Below, in pieces: positions 1 through 10,494 of a stretch of 64,000 nt of DNA. The notes beneath the pieces are model-generated. The model made no database searches and was not told the DNA's origin. It worked only from the letters and a program-made list of their open reading frames with translations. The DNA is taken from NCBI GenBank assembly GCA_016110215.1, contig JADWQD010000012.1, forward strand, positions 1,116,001-1,180,000. The letters are read 5' to 3'. The DNA comes from Capronia americana (taxonomy: Eukaryota > Ascomycota > Eurotiomycetes > Chaetothyriales > Herpotrichiellaceae). How positions within the stretch are numbered: position 1 is the stretch's first letter; each line of letters begins with the position of its first letter. A program made the position numbers and the translations under genes.

Positions 1-428
1 CTGGCATATGGATTGCCGCCAGGGGGTCCGCCTCCGCCATATCCGTTCTGATTGCCAAACTTGTCTGGACCGTATCCACTACCCCCTCGAGATGGCCCCT
101 GGGGTGGACCGAAACTGCCCGACGGGGCTCCGCCGTAAGGGTTGTTGCTACCGTATGAAGGCCTCTGTTGACCAGGACCAGGTAAACCTCCAACGCTGGC
201 TTGACCTGGAGCAGCGCCCTGACCCGGTGGGGGGAGAATTCCAGCACTCATCTTGGCCCTTGTGTAGGGGTCGGCTGCAATCGTGGGTTGCGCATACGGG
301 TTTTGTGAGGCATACGGGTTATTTGAGGGTGGAGCAGGAGATTTGCTCTTCGATCTGGAGCCGAAGAGAGCGAGTCTGCTGGAGTCGCCGTCGTCGTCGT
401 CGCCCCGCTTGAGGCTGAATTTCCCCAT
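1..428 (-). CDS. SEC9: SEC9 (SNAP-25-type t-SNARE), N-terminal part, cut by window edge
   Basis: The minus-strand frame opens at the ATG at 426-428 and stays open to the left edge, giving about 142 residues without a stop. It begins MGKFSLKRGDDDDGDSSR, followed by a basic Ser-rich stretch (SRSKSKSPAPPSNNPYA), a repeated NPYA/NPYG motif and long Gly/Pro/Gln-rich disordered sequence. This start and composition match the N-terminal extension of fungal Sec9, the plasma-membrane Qbc-SNARE that pairs with Sso1 and Snc1 in exocytosis. The SNARE helices would lie outside the window, so the call rests on the N-terminus only. An opposite-strand frame over 8-412 is the antisense shadow of this low-complexity sequence. 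The gene is divergent from VPS33, another membrane-fusion factor. Confidence 0.75.
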   Translation of the reverse strand, partial: MGKFSLKRGDDDDGDSSRLALFGSRSKSKSPAPPSNNPYASQNPYAQPTIAADPYTRAKMSAGILPPPGQGAAPGQASVGGLPGPGQQRPSYGSNNPYGGAPSGSFGPPQGPSRGGSGYGPDKFGNQNGYGGGGPPGGNPYA

Positions 429-838
429 AGCGGCGAGGGATGGGAGGTAGGTTGGGTGCAGTTGAGAGTTCTGGGATAAGATGATGGTAAACAAACGCAG
501 GAAACAGCGACGCAGGACAGGGACTATTAATCTTATGCAGTTGAAGAAGGATCTCGAGCTGAAACAGGAGGGCGAGTGCGTGGGTGACCGGGCTGTGCTG
601 TTGAGTCTGGACTCATTCACTTCAGCCTGTCGGTCTCCGGCTGACTTGCCTCCGCGTCCAGTAGCCGTCAGTCTTGGCGGGCTGGCCACCAAATCAGATC
701 CCTTTCCGAGTCTCGCATTCACGAGATCAAGTTGCGAAGTGAACAAACAACTCGGTTCCTGGTCAAGGCTAGAGTTGGAAGCCAACCTCTCGTTAGCACC
801 CGACTATGGACTAAGATCTCAGCTCAAGTGTGAGGGCC
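429..838. other. Divergent intergenic region SEC9 / VPS33
   Basis: The 410 bp between two divergent start codons must hold both promoters and 5' leaders. An open frame at 481-912 runs through it but has no recognisable domain and overlaps the VPS33 start, so it is not called. Confidence 0.5.
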
Positions 839-2993
839 ATGGCCCCAAATATAGACAAAGAAGCGGAGCATCTCCGGAACAAAGCGAGGAAAGAGCTTCT
901 TGCGGTTCTTGAAGGCGTGAGTGGAAAGTCTGTTGCTTTGTCGGCAGGTATCGGCACTGACATCGTGCCAGGTCCGGGGAAAGAAGAATTTGGTCATCGG
1001 GAAGGACTTGACCGGATTGCTCAGCCTCTTCATTCAGTTTCCCACTCTGAAAGAATACGGCGTGGACAAAGTCTTCGAGCTCGAGAATGGCAACACCGAC
1101 TCCTCGCAAAGAAACATCATCTATCTCGTCCATGGTGAGAAGGCGAGCCTGGTTCAAGCTGTAGCAGGTACGGTGCCATAGTCGTTCTTGTTAGCGGAGG
1201 GGGTCGCCGGCAAATGCTGACCCATAATGCAGAACAAATCAAGAAGCTTCAGCGGAACGGGTCAGTCGAGCATGAAGTCTCGATCTGCTGGGTCCCCCGA
1301 AGAACCCTGGTTTCGAACAAAATTCTGGAAGATGAAGGCGTTCTAGGAGATGTCAACGTCTCGGAGCTGCCGATATACTTCCTCCCTCTCGAAGATGACT
1401 TGTTCTCACTAGAGTTGGACGGTGCTTTCAACGATCTATACCTGGTATGGTCCACTCCGTAGCAGACGAGGAGCTTGTTTGACACTGCGGCAGCGACATG
1501 ACCCTTCACCTCTATATCTCGCGTCGAAAGCATTGATGCATATCCAACAACGACATGGCCTGTTTCCGAGAATTCTAGGCAAGGGCGACAATGCGAGGAG
1601 GCTTGCCAACCTCTTACTTAGGGGTCGCAAGGAGCTGGACGCCGATGAAGCTGCTACGCCGTACACCAGTCTGCCCAGCACATCAATCGAGCAACTAATC
1701 ATTATCGATCGTGACGTCGACTTCGCTACGGTCTTGTTGACTCAATTGACATACGAAGGCCTCATTGATGAAATTGTCGGTATTAAGCATAACCGCGCAG
1801 AAGTTGATTCATCCATCATTGGACCTACTCCCCAGCAGAGACCACAGGCAGGGTCCACCTCGACCTCACCTCTCCCAGCTGTCAAACAAAGCCTTAAGCG
1901 AAAGATCCAGCTTGACTCGTCCGACACACTATACGAGCAGCTGCGTTCGTCAAATTTCGCGCTCATTGGTCCACACCTGAATAAGATAGCTCGACGCTTG
2001 GAGTCGGACTATGAAGGACGTCACAATGCTCGTGGTATCAACGAGCTGCGAGATTTCGTGAACAAACTGCCTACTTTCCAACAAGAGCACCAGTCACTGG
2101 CTATTCATACAAATCTGGCGGATGACATGACCAAGTACACCCGCTCTGACACCTTCAATCGCGAGCTGGAAGTTCAGCAGAACATCGCTGCGGGGACAGA
2201 TCCAATCTATCAACATGATACAATTGAAGAGCTCATTGCCCGTGATGCTCCACTACCCACCATACTGCGCTTGCTATGCCTCGAATCAACCGTGGCTGGC
2301 GGCCTACGTGCCAAGGACCTGGAGTCTTTCCGCCGACAAATACTCCATGCCTATGGCTTCCAGCATCTACTCACTCTTGACAGATTGGAGGAGATTCAAC
2401 TTCTCCAGCCTCGGTCATCCGCTTCAGCATTGCTTCTCCCGGTCGGCGGTGCAGCGGGGCAAGCCGACAGGGGCTCAAAGACAAACTATGCATACCTGCG
2501 TAAGGAACTACGTCTCATCATCGACGAGTACAACGAACAAGACCCTGGAGATGTTGCGTACGTATATTCTGGGTACGCACCCCTGAGTATCCGCATTGTG
2601 CAGTGTATATTGCAAAAGCAGTATCTCCAGACGTTGCACAAATCACCCTTGCCACTTACACCATCGAGTACGGGGTGGACCGGGTTTGAAGACATCCTCA
2701 AATCGGCAAGGGGTCCACTCTTCAACATTGTGCAGAAGCCCACAGACGAGAGAGCAGCGAAAGCGAAAGCTGCTCTGGCAGGCACAGGGGGCTGGAAGAC
2801 CGTCTTCGTCATGTTTGTTGGAGGTATCACCTTTACGGAGATCGCAGCTCTAAGGTTCATCGGACGCAAGTTAGAAGAAGCAGGTCAGCGAAAGAAAATT
2901 GTCATTTGCACTACTGGCATTGTGAGTGGAAGGAGCGTAATGGAAGGAGTCATTGAAAAGTCGACTTTGGGTTCAGGACTTTCCGCATCCTGA
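839..2993 (+). CDS. VPS33: Vps33, Sec1/Munc18-family subunit of HOPS/CORVET
   Basis: Four exons are predicted: 839-916, 972-1167, 1233-1444 and 1494-2993, giving 661 aa. Each junction has GT-AG borders and restores frame: LLAVLEG/VRGKKNLVIG, VQAVA/EQIKKLQ and FNDLYL/RHDPSPLYL. The protein carries Sec1-family signatures: VPRRTLVSN, the LIIIDRDVDFATVLLTQLTY block, GLIDEIVGI, the SIEELIARD segment, and a C-terminal KTVFVMFVGGITFTEIAALR block with KIVICTTGIVSG. Vps33 is the SM protein of the vacuolar tethering complexes HOPS and CORVET, where it templates SNARE assembly. The ATG at 839 was chosen because it opens a typical MAPNIDKEA start and lies just upstream of the first intron. The stop is only 27 bp from the stop of the convergent downstream gene. 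Confidence 0.92.
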
Positions 2994-3020
2994 ACACATG
3001 CATGCTCTGACCGAGGGCGC

Positions 3021-4169
3021 TCAGATTTTGGAGCTTGTCGACTTCTCAATGCTAAACTCCGCCTTGACACCCAGATGATCAGTCACCCAGCCGGCCTCGA
3101 GCCCCTCGTCCCTGATCAAAGCCTCCTTGACATTCTCTTCCTCTACCTCGACGCCATAACCAAAGCGTTCGAACTTTTCGACTCGCAGTTGGCCACAGAA
3201 GAACAACTTATCCATACGACTGCACCCGAACATGTTTCTCAGCTTTGTGGGCGCCATCTGCCCCCAGGTATAGCCTTCATCGCTATGCTCTTTGCCCCCA
3301 AGGGTCAGATATGCATCATGGAGGTCATTGTCCGAGTGGAGGGTTTCATCGAAGGGCTGAATGGCGTTCAGATCTCCACCTAACACGCTGCCACTCACGT
3401 CTGGACTGTGCATCCATTTCGCCGCCGTGGCCAATTGATGTGGCCTCTTCGGAGGATCTGCTATCAGAGACTCGAGATGAGTGTTGCAGATGCGGATGAC
3501 CTGGCCGTTGCCGAAGTTCACGTCGACGAACAGTCCGTCTCTCTCCATGACGGTCTGTTCGTAGTGGACACGGAAGACAGAGGTGATGGGCAAAACTCTA
3601 GGAATAAGTGTGCAGGTACCATAATGTCCTGACTCCCAATAATGGCTGTCGATGTCGGTCAGATAGTAGTTTTCTCGTACCCAGGATTGTTCTTGCAGAA
3701 GTGCAAGGTCGGTCTCGAGCATTTCTTGCAGCATGATAATAGATGGCAATGAAGTACCGTTGACATGCGACTGAATGTGCTTGAGTGCACGGCGCATCCT
3801 CTCGTCCGTGTATGGAAGCATGAAATCGATATTCCAGGAGAGAATGGAGAATGTGGGAGCTGCTGAGAGTGTGGGGTTGTCGCTAGAGGACTTGACTTCC
3901 CGCCACGAGGATGTGTTCGGCGAGAAGCAAAAGTAGGGCTGATCGAACCTCTCTTGCCGCTTCCAAGGGTGCGAGGGCTTTTTCTTGGACTCGATGAGTT
4001 CGATGATCTTCTTGAGCTTGGGATCCATCCTTGGCTGCCTTGGGGTGTGCTGCTGTCTCGAACAATAACGTACGCGGACGCCGGGAGAGGCTCTTGCGAG
4101 TCGTCGGACTTCGACTTTAGCACCTGTTATACTCCTGAAAGGTCTGACACGCCGTAGTGAACTGGACAT
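3021..4169 (-). CDS. TDP2-like endonuclease/exonuclease/phosphatase-family protein
   Basis: A single exon codes for 382 aa from the ATG at 4167-4169; the open frame continues upstream, but only from a TTG. Motifs of Mg-dependent phosphodiesterases of the tyrosyl-DNA phosphodiesterase 2 type are in order: SWNID (about 111-115), LQEM (147-150), NTHLES (229-234), GDLNA (265-269), RMDKLFF (318-324) and TDHLG (363-367). The equivalent animal enzyme removes topoisomerase II adducts from 5' DNA ends; the substrate here is inferred. The first 45 residues are Arg/Ser-rich and almost free of acidic residues, which could be a mitochondrial presequence. An internal ATG (MDPKLKKII, 4026-4028) could give a shorter form without it. 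The gene converges on VPS33 and shares a 288-bp upstream region with the Zn2Cys6 gene. Confidence 0.85.
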   Translation of the reverse strand: MSSSLRRVRPFRSITGAKVEVRRLARASPGVRVRYCSRQQHTPRQPRMDPKLKKIIELIESKKKPSHPWKRQERFDQPYFCFSPNTSSWREVKSSSDNPTLSAAPTFSILSWNIDFMLPYTDERMRRALKHIQSHVNGTSLPSIIMLQEMLETDLALLQEQSWVRENYYLTDIDSHYWESGHYGTCTLIPRVLPITSVFRVHYEQTVMERDGLFVDVNFGNGQVIRICNTHLESLIADPPKRPHQLATAAKWMHSPDVSGSVLGGDLNAIQPFDETLHSDNDLHDAYLTLGGKEHSDEGYTWGQMAPTKLRNMFGCSRMDKLFFCGQLRVEKFERFGYGVEVEEENVKEALIRDEGLEAGWVTDHLGVKAEFSIEKSTSSKI

Positions 4170-4457
4170 GGAGTGACAGAATGAGCCGGCAGTCAGCAGA
4201 GGATGAAATGGAAGGTGTTGCTGATGCTGCTGCGTGGAGCCGAGGTTGGTGTTGATTGGCGGCAATTGCTGACTGTACAGTCAAGCAGCAATTCGAAATC
4301 TGGGGTGGACGGAGTACGTACTCAGTGCCCGTCTACGAGTAAGTAAGTAGTGGCTGGCCGGATGAGAGACCGATGACAAGAGCGACTCCTGTCACTCCCA
4401 GTTCTAGCACAGACCGTAGACCAGCATGAATACCGACAGACTCGTCGTTTGCTCAGA
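4170..4457. promoter_or_regulatory. Shared upstream region, TDP2-like / Zn2Cys6 gene
   Basis: The 288 bp between divergent ATGs is a probable bidirectional promoter. No specific element was identified. Confidence 0.4.
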
Positions 4458-6804
4458 ATGTCGGAGCCCGGTTCGAATCATCCAGCGTCAGCACCGCCGT
4501 CCAAACGACCAAGACCCGTCGTGTCGTGCCTGGTGTGCAGGCAAAAGAAGCTGAAATGTTCACGCACGCATCCATGTCAACACTGTGTCAGAATAGGCAG
4601 ACCCAGCAGATGTCAATACCAAGAGGGACAGGAACCTGAGCCGAATTTGGAGCACGCCGCATCTTACACCGCACCAAACAAAAGACCGCGGGTTCATCCA
4701 CCTCCCGACAACAATGAGGACGAAGGATCCTTGGATAGAATTGATGCTCGCAGCCAAGGTCCTGTCGGGGCGAAGCTAGGTGTCGTCGAAGATCTTCAGG
4801 AAAGAGTAGCCAGGCTGGAGTGTGCTCTCCTGGCTCAAAATCAGCAGCCAAACGGCGAATCAGCCTCCTTTCCAACACCGACGAGTGCTTCCAACTCGAG
4901 GAGCAGCGCTGATAAGACGGACTCTCTGGGAAGGTGTGTTTATATCAGTTCGAAGGTGAGTTTGTACCAAGTTCTGGCGAGGGACTCTTCATCTCGATTA
5001 GAGCTGATCCTCGCAGTTCAGTGACGCCTGTGCCTTTTTGACCAGGTTACAACATGATTCCACCGCTTCGCCCCAAATGCTCCAGCTGCGAGCGGAGCTC
5101 AAAGGCTTCCATTCCTCCGTCGAGACCAACCACCGCGCACAGCGAAGTCATGCACTATCAACCTCTCCAACCACTCGCCATCCTCTACAACTACCTCCAT
5201 TTGACGTCTGCAAGAAGCTGGCAGTTCTCTACTTTGACAACATGGAACACTGTTTCCGCGTCTTGATCTGGACCGAGTTCAGGGACCAGCTGGACCTTCT
5301 GCTCTCCGAGGGCGAGAGCGCCTGCAAGTTCGGCTTCATCCCACAACTGGTGGGTGCTCTAGCTATCGCCGTACTGTTAGGCACGCATCAAGAGTGTGAA
5401 GCAGCCGCCGCGTACAAGACCATCAACCCGACCGAGGCAATACACTTCATGGAAGACTTCCTGCGGGGTTTACACCACAACGAACGGTATCGCTTACCGG
5501 CGCTCCAAGTGAAGATGCTTGTGCTCATTTGCCGGTGGCTAAATCTCGACTCGTTTGACAATTTGTTCCGGCTCAATGGTGAACTGCTGAGAGACGCCCT
5601 GGTGATGAAGATGGACCAGGACCCGTCGGGCCTGAAAGACGTCAGCGTGTTTGAAGGCGAGCTCCGAAGACGCAATTGGATGACGATCGTCGAAGTCGAC
5701 CTCATGCTCTCGATCTTGGGCAAGCTGCCTTGTTTGGTCCCGCCTTACACGTCCAAACCGCCACGCAACGTGAACGACCAAGAGATCTTCGAGGGCATGA
5801 CGGCTCTGCCTGATTCGAGACCAACGACAGATTGGACCGATGGCCTCTGTCAGTACCTTCTTGCGCAGACATTTCCTCGCAGAGTGGCGGCCTGTTCACA
5901 ATTGGATAAGCTCAGCCGTATCACAGCCGAAGAAATCCTTCCACATATCCGATACCTGGAACAAGTCCTCCAGGAGCTGCCACCTCCGTTGCGCTTCAAC
6001 TACTCCGGTGACGAGGCAAGTAAGACTCCGGCTCGCCTCATGGCTAGGATGGAACTTGACATCAGTATTCGAAGACCGTTGATGCATCTATACTCACGTG
6101 GCGTTCTGTCGCCAGGCCTGGAGGACGTCCAGCGGGAACTCCGAGCCGGATACGTGCAAAGCTGCCTGATGATTGCAAACTACCAAGATCTGTTCGATCC
6201 CCAGTATTCTGAGCTGAACGTCCCAAGGCCACACGGGTATTGGGATTTCTTCTACAGCTGCTACAGACAGGAATTGGGTCAAGCAACCTTGGGCCTCTGT
6301 CTGGAAATCAAGAACCTGAGCTCACCTGTGCACGCCAACGGCAATGCCTCGACAGATTCCGCCTCATCGCCCGATATCCCGGCTAGCAGCACGGCCATGA
6401 AAAGTCCGTCGTACACCAGAGAGAGTCTGATAAACGCAGTCCACGACACGTTGGAGCCAATGAGACGTCGTCTATCGCACCGGGCGTCCAAGGTCAAGGA
6501 TCTCGTCTACTACGAGATCATTCTGGCGTCTCAGCTCCCAGAACAGGCGGGGCAAGCAAAGGAAATCGCGATAACGGAGAGACTGTATTCTCTTGTCCGC
6601 AAGTGTCAGGATGAATTGGATCGAGCTGCTGTTATAAACACTGCTGCTGCTGCTGCTTCTTCTTCTTCTTCGCGGGAACTGGGGGCGCATTTCGTTCCCG
6701 ATGACGACGTCTCCAGCTTCGATCCGTTGTGGGAAGGCTTTCCGACGATCGACTTCTTCGAGCCAGAGGACCTTGCTCCAGCATCGGCAGATCCTCGTCC
6801 CTGA
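4458..6804 (+). CDS. Zn2Cys6 transcription factor with fungal-specific TF domain
   Basis: Two exons (4458-4955 and 5017-6804) join as VYISSK/FSDACAFLTR and give 761 aa. The N-terminus has a complete binuclear cluster, C-x2-C-x6-C-x5-C-x2-C-x8-C (Cys24, 27, 34, 40, 43, 52), followed by a basic/Pro linker and a short predicted coiled coil (VEDLQERVARLECALL). The middle region matches the fungal-specific regulatory domain: FDVCKKLAVLYFDNMEHCF, then RRRNWMTIVEVDLMLSI. The tail has an Ala/Ser homopolymer coded by a (GCT)n(TCT)n microsatellite. Such proteins bind CGG-containing sites in the nucleus. No pathway can be assigned from the neighbours. The first ATG in frame is 4458. Confidence 0.9.
6641..6672 (+). 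repeat. Coding trinucleotide microsatellite (GCT)n(TCT)n
   Basis: Near the 3' end of the Zn2Cys6 gene, about five GCT/GCTG units pass directly into five TTC/TCT units, encoding consecutive Ala then Ser residues. It is in frame and should vary in length between strains. Confidence 0.8.
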
Positions 6805-7982
6805 CACAGTATCTACTACCCCCTTGGTGTACAATGACGCTCAGAAGGCTGTTACGGACGGTCTTAAGAGCCTCTGTTCTTGGTATCGCACCATCAAATC
6901 ATATTATCCATCTAATCCGCGGCCTGGAAAACTCGAGCCTCCCTCGTTCACTGAAAGGGCATACATTGCATGACGGGGTTGCAAACTTCGAATACTCTAA
7001 CCGACAGGGAAGGGTTTTGAAAGCGCCATCTGCTTGTGGATTGGAGAGGCATGGGTGAGACGTACGAAGCCGGATTCATGATCCAGTAACCCACTTCCCA
7101 AACAGATACGCGGGATGGGGCCCCCGAAACAGGGCAAACGACAAAGTAGTTTTAACGATGGTTACGTCGTATACAGTAATACGCAACATACGTAGCATGC
7201 ATGGAGCATGTATGGAGCATGAAGGTCCATGTGAAAATCGACGACGTACCAAGTACCGATGTACTAGACATGGATTCAATGCCCCTTTACTGAATCTTCA
7301 TGTTCATGTTGGTGCTTCGCACTTCGATCCACGATTTAGTCCCTGTTTCCGGGACCGGAAGGACATCGCTGACCAGCTAAGATACTACACCTACTGTGTA
7401 GGTAGCCCTTCATCCGAGCAGGCACCAGAGCGGAATCAGATTCAGAATACCACACAAACGTACCGCACTGTTAGATCATATCTATACTGTGACTTTGTGC
7501 TCTATATAGATCGATCGAGGGATGGATCGAGGGATCGACCAATCTACCAATATGCATATATCACAATACACCATATCATCTAGTCAGAGATCGCACGACT
7601 GTCTCGATGCCCACAGAGAGGGGATTGTCCCTCCCTTGTTATATGCTTCGGCCATCCGAAGCGGGATGCCAGCGCCCACGGTCTGTCAACGGGCCACTGA
7701 AATGCATGGGGATGCGATGCGATGGGATGCTTGTCCTGGACAGCTAATACCAATATACACCACTTTGGTTCGTGGATGCTAGATATCCGGGGCGTAAATC
7801 TGCTGGCGACTGGCTCGCTTCTATTGTTCTGCAGCGAGGTAGGGATCAAGTTGAGGTGAGGTACTCCTTATTCAAGTTCCCTAAAACCCGCCTTTCCACT
7901 CGCTAGATCGTTGCATGCCATGAAATTCGCTGACAACTCTCCCTAATGTCAGGGTGGCTCAAGAAGGCACTCATGTGTCCTT
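6805..7982. other. Intergenic region with short direct repeats
   Basis: This 1.18-kb stretch lies between the convergent Zn2Cys6 and carrier genes and has no supported gene. It holds ATGGAGCATG at 7201-7210 and again at 7212-7221. A tandem 12-mer GATCGAGGGATG/GATCGAGGGATC occupies 7513-7524 and 7525-7536. Open frames here have no family features. Confidence 0.5.
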
Positions 7983-9029
7983 TCAGCCAAAATATTTCCT
8001 TAACGCTTCGTAGATACTGAAAATGATGGCCGAACTAGGTGCCGCGCGGAAGACAGTGATGCCACATCCGCGATAGAATCCTCGTAATCCTTGTTCGCGC
8101 CAGAGTTGCTTCCCTGTCCGCAGGAACGTCATCTTATCTTTCCCAGTCAGCGACTCTGCGTCTGAAGTCTGCATCCGCGACTTGATCGTGTCGGCTGGGT
8201 AGAAGACGAAGTTATAGGACATGCCTGCCATTGCACCGGCGGCCATCTGCTGCCAGACTTTAACGTCTGCGGGGTGCGAAGCGGCGGGGTCGGAACGGAG
8301 GAACAGCATCTTGACACCCTCGTAGGAGCCGAACCATGCCGCCGAGCCGCCTGTCTCACGAATCAGCGTGCCGAGTTGCCCGTGCCAGAAGCCCAGTATC
8401 CCCTGCGTACGAAAGATTGTGCTCATCAGCTGCATGGCACTCGGAGAGCGGGTCGTCGTGTAGCCCAATTGGGAGGCTATTTCTGACTGTGGTGCCGGCA
8501 GGGGCACTTGCATCTTGCATTTTATGAGCTCGATGGGCGTGAGGAGCAGGGATGTGAATGCTCCGGAGGCCGCGCCGCAGCCGACCAGGTGGAGGAAGGG
8601 GAGTTCGATCTTTTCTTGGGGACGTTCGTCTCGTCTGGCGCGGAGTGACGGTGTCGTTGCCACCACGAGGTCCTGGGCCACTCGGTAGCTGAAGAACAGG
8701 GAGGAGGTTTCGATGGCGGCGCCGAGGAGAGGGGCGCTGATGCCTCTGTACAGAGACGCTAATGGCCCCTCGGGCGAACGAAAGGCAGAAGAGAAGGCAT
8801 CGAGGGGACCGTGGAAGCGAGGGCTGCCGCTAGGCTCGTGCGGTTGGGATTGCAGTCGAACTTTGACCGTGTCGAAGGGATACTCGACGAATTTCCCAAG
8901 TATGCCTGCGGTTGATCCATAGGCTATGTCCTTGAGCGCTTCTAAACTCTGGCTGGGAGGGGTAGCCAGGTCTGCTGGGGGGTGAGTCAGGCCCGAGACG
9001 GTCTGCAGCTCATCCTTGAAGGCTGCCAT
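7983..9029 (-). CDS. ORT1: Mitochondrial ornithine carrier (Ort1/Arg-13 type)
   Basis: A single exon of 348 aa starts at the ATG at 9027-9029. It has the three-repeat mitochondrial carrier architecture with signature motifs: PFDTVKVRLQ (repeat 1), PIELIKCKM (repeat 2) and PADTIKSRMQ (repeat 3), each starting the PX(D/E)XX(K/R) helix kink. It also has YRGISAPLLG, FWHGQLGTLIRE and FYRGCGITVFRA after the helices. The RETGG segment in repeat 2 and overall layout resemble ornithine carriers (yeast Ort1, Neurospora Arg-13), which exchange ornithine across the inner membrane to link mitochondrial ornithine synthesis with cytosolic arginine synthesis. Other basic-amino-acid or carnitine-type carriers are close relatives, so substrate is a family-level inference. 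It is divergent from CGR1. Confidence 0.85.
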   Translation of the reverse strand: MAAFKDELQTVSGLTHPPADLATPPSQSLEALKDIAYGSTAGILGKFVEYPFDTVKVRLQSQPHEPSGSPRFHGPLDAFSSAFRSPEGPLASLYRGISAPLLGAAIETSSLFFSYRVAQDLVVATTPSLRARRDERPQEKIELPFLHLVGCGAASGAFTSLLLTPIELIKCKMQVPLPAPQSEIASQLGYTTTRSPSAMQLMSTIFRTQGILGFWHGQLGTLIRETGGSAAWFGSYEGVKMLFLRSDPAASHPADVKVWQQMAAGAMAGMSYNFVFYPADTIKSRMQTSDAESLTGKDKMTFLRTGKQLWREQGLRGFYRGCGITVFRAAPSSAIIFSIYEALRKYFG

Positions 9030-9645
9030 GCAGGGAGTGTATAGAGAGGAGACACGAGGCTGGTGTTATCGGGGGATCATGGTGTGGTATGTGTTGAGAG
9101 GGGCTCAACTCGAGTGAAAGGAAGAGCAGGAAGAGCGGTGTCGCAAGGTGGGCGTGTGTGAGGGTGAAATAGGAACGGAGGTGAAGTAGCGCTGAGTGAC
9201 ACGTCCACTCGGGGCTAAGATCCAACCGAGGGAATTTATATGAGCGCCAAATGCTGCCAATGCATGTTGGGCAGCAGTTCAAACTTTTGCATCCATCTTT
9301 TTTCCTTTGTTTGCCATCGAGAGTTGCAATTGAGTCCGCCAGCTCGACTGTGGAGTGGAAAACGAAAAAGATGCACGGGTAAATCATCACGATAGGAAAG
9401 GCGCCATGCAGGCATGCTGCGCGTGTCTGACGCTTCCAAGACGTCAATATCACGCGCTACATGACGGCAACCCGGCCGTCCGACAACTGTATTTCAGCTG
9501 ATCTTACAGCCCAGATAAGATAAGAATTTTCACCTGCGACGTGCAGACATCATTTTGTGTGCTAATAGCACCGATCCTCACCGACCTGACGCACCACCCT
9601 CAAATCAGTCTGGGCGCTACAAGAAGCACAGCAGAGCACAGCAAG
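9030..9645. other. Divergent intergenic region ORT1 / CGR1
   Basis: The 616 bp holds both promoters. The only motif I would flag is the overlapping GATA pair listed separately. No TGACTC (Gcn4/CpcA) site was found in it, although one occurs inside the ORT1 coding region. Confidence 0.5.
9513..9524 (+). promoter_or_regulatory. Tandem GATA motif (AGATAAGATAAG)
   Basis: Two overlapping GATAAG sites lie 122 bp upstream of the CGR1 ATG and about 490 bp upstream of ORT1. Fungal GATA factors (AreA nitrogen regulator, SreA iron regulator) bind HGATAR, and close pairs bind best. Function here is inferred from sequence only. Confidence 0.4.
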
Positions 9646-10111
9646 ATGTCAGTCACAAAGTCCTCACCCGCTGAAGCTGTGCCTGGCGTCGTGATTGCCA
9701 ATGCTGCCTCGAAAGCCTCCTCTCAGCTAACACAATTAACACAAAAGCTCGGCAAGAGAGTAAATGGTACGAAATTCACTGTCCATCAAAGCCCCGACGG
9801 TTTCAATCACTGACGAGCTTGAAGGAAAGAATTGGCACGAACCGAAGAAAGCATTCCGTCCAACAGCAGGGCAGACAAGCTATGAGAAACGCAAAGAACA
9901 AGAGAAGATCGCCCAGATTGCGAAGGCCCGCGAGCAGGAGATGAAAGAAGAGAAAGAGGCAGAGCGAAATCGACGTGTCCAAGCCATCAAGGACCGGAGA
10001 AAAGCCAAAGAGGAGAAGGAACGCTACGAAAGGATGGCTGAGAAAATGCATAAGAAGTTGGTGGAGAGAAGGAAGCGGAGAGAGAAGAGGAATAAATTGT
10101 TGAAGAGTTGA
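9646..10111 (+). CDS. CGR1: rRNA-processing protein Cgr1
   Basis: Two exons, 9646-9766 and 9825-10111, join through a split glycine codon to read KRVNGKNWHEPKKAFR; the product is 135 aa. The Cgr1 hallmark is the conserved W(H)xPKKAFRP segment at the junction, followed by a long Lys/Glu/Arg-rich helix (EKRKEQEKIAQIAKAREQ onward) ending in a polybasic KKLVERRKRREKRNKL tail. Cgr1 is a small nucleolar protein needed for 60S ribosomal subunit biogenesis (ITS2/27S processing). The intron is 58 nt. The ATG at 9646 is the first good start; the frame runs further upstream without an ATG. Confidence 0.9.
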
Positions 10112-10494
10112 GGATTTTTTGAATTCTGCATCTTCCATACAATCTTCTCGAGAGCGGTGGACCGGCTGCTCCATGTTTGTCGACTCATGAGAGCGCAGAA
10201 CGAAGTGGTTTATCGGCAGCACCACCTAGACTGGGTTTTTGCGACTGAAGCGTTGCTCATCTGGAGGATCGAGAACACCAGGCTAGGGGCCTTTTGCCGG
10301 AGGCTTCGGTGCGAGCATATGGTCTTTGCTCCAGTGCTCTGAGCTCTCAGAACGCCCTTCGCGGACGAGGCAACCGAGGTCAACTTCCTGCAGTGGAAAG
10401 CCGGGCTTGGTGCCAGATGCAGCAGATAATGCTGCTGTCCAAAGGAAAGGCATACGGGCTATCTCCATACCAAAGTCCGCTGGCATGTCTCCTG
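10112..10494. other. Convergent intergenic region CGR1 / USB1
   Basis: The 383 bp between two facing stop codons should contain both 3' UTRs. I see nothing else in it. Confidence 0.5.

Noticed and set aside
8..412. Plus-strand frame of 134 codons at the left edge
   Set aside because: It is the antisense shadow of the Sec9 N-terminus; the minus strand has the family start and NPYA/NPYG repeats.
4471..4482. GGTTCGAATC, a tRNA B-box-like sequence
   Set aside because: It is within the first codons of the Zn2Cys6 gene and no A box or cloverleaf can be drawn around it.
8983..8989. TGAGTCA (Gcn4/CpcA-type) site near ORT1
   Set aside because: It lies inside the ORT1 coding sequence; no such site occurs in the upstream region.
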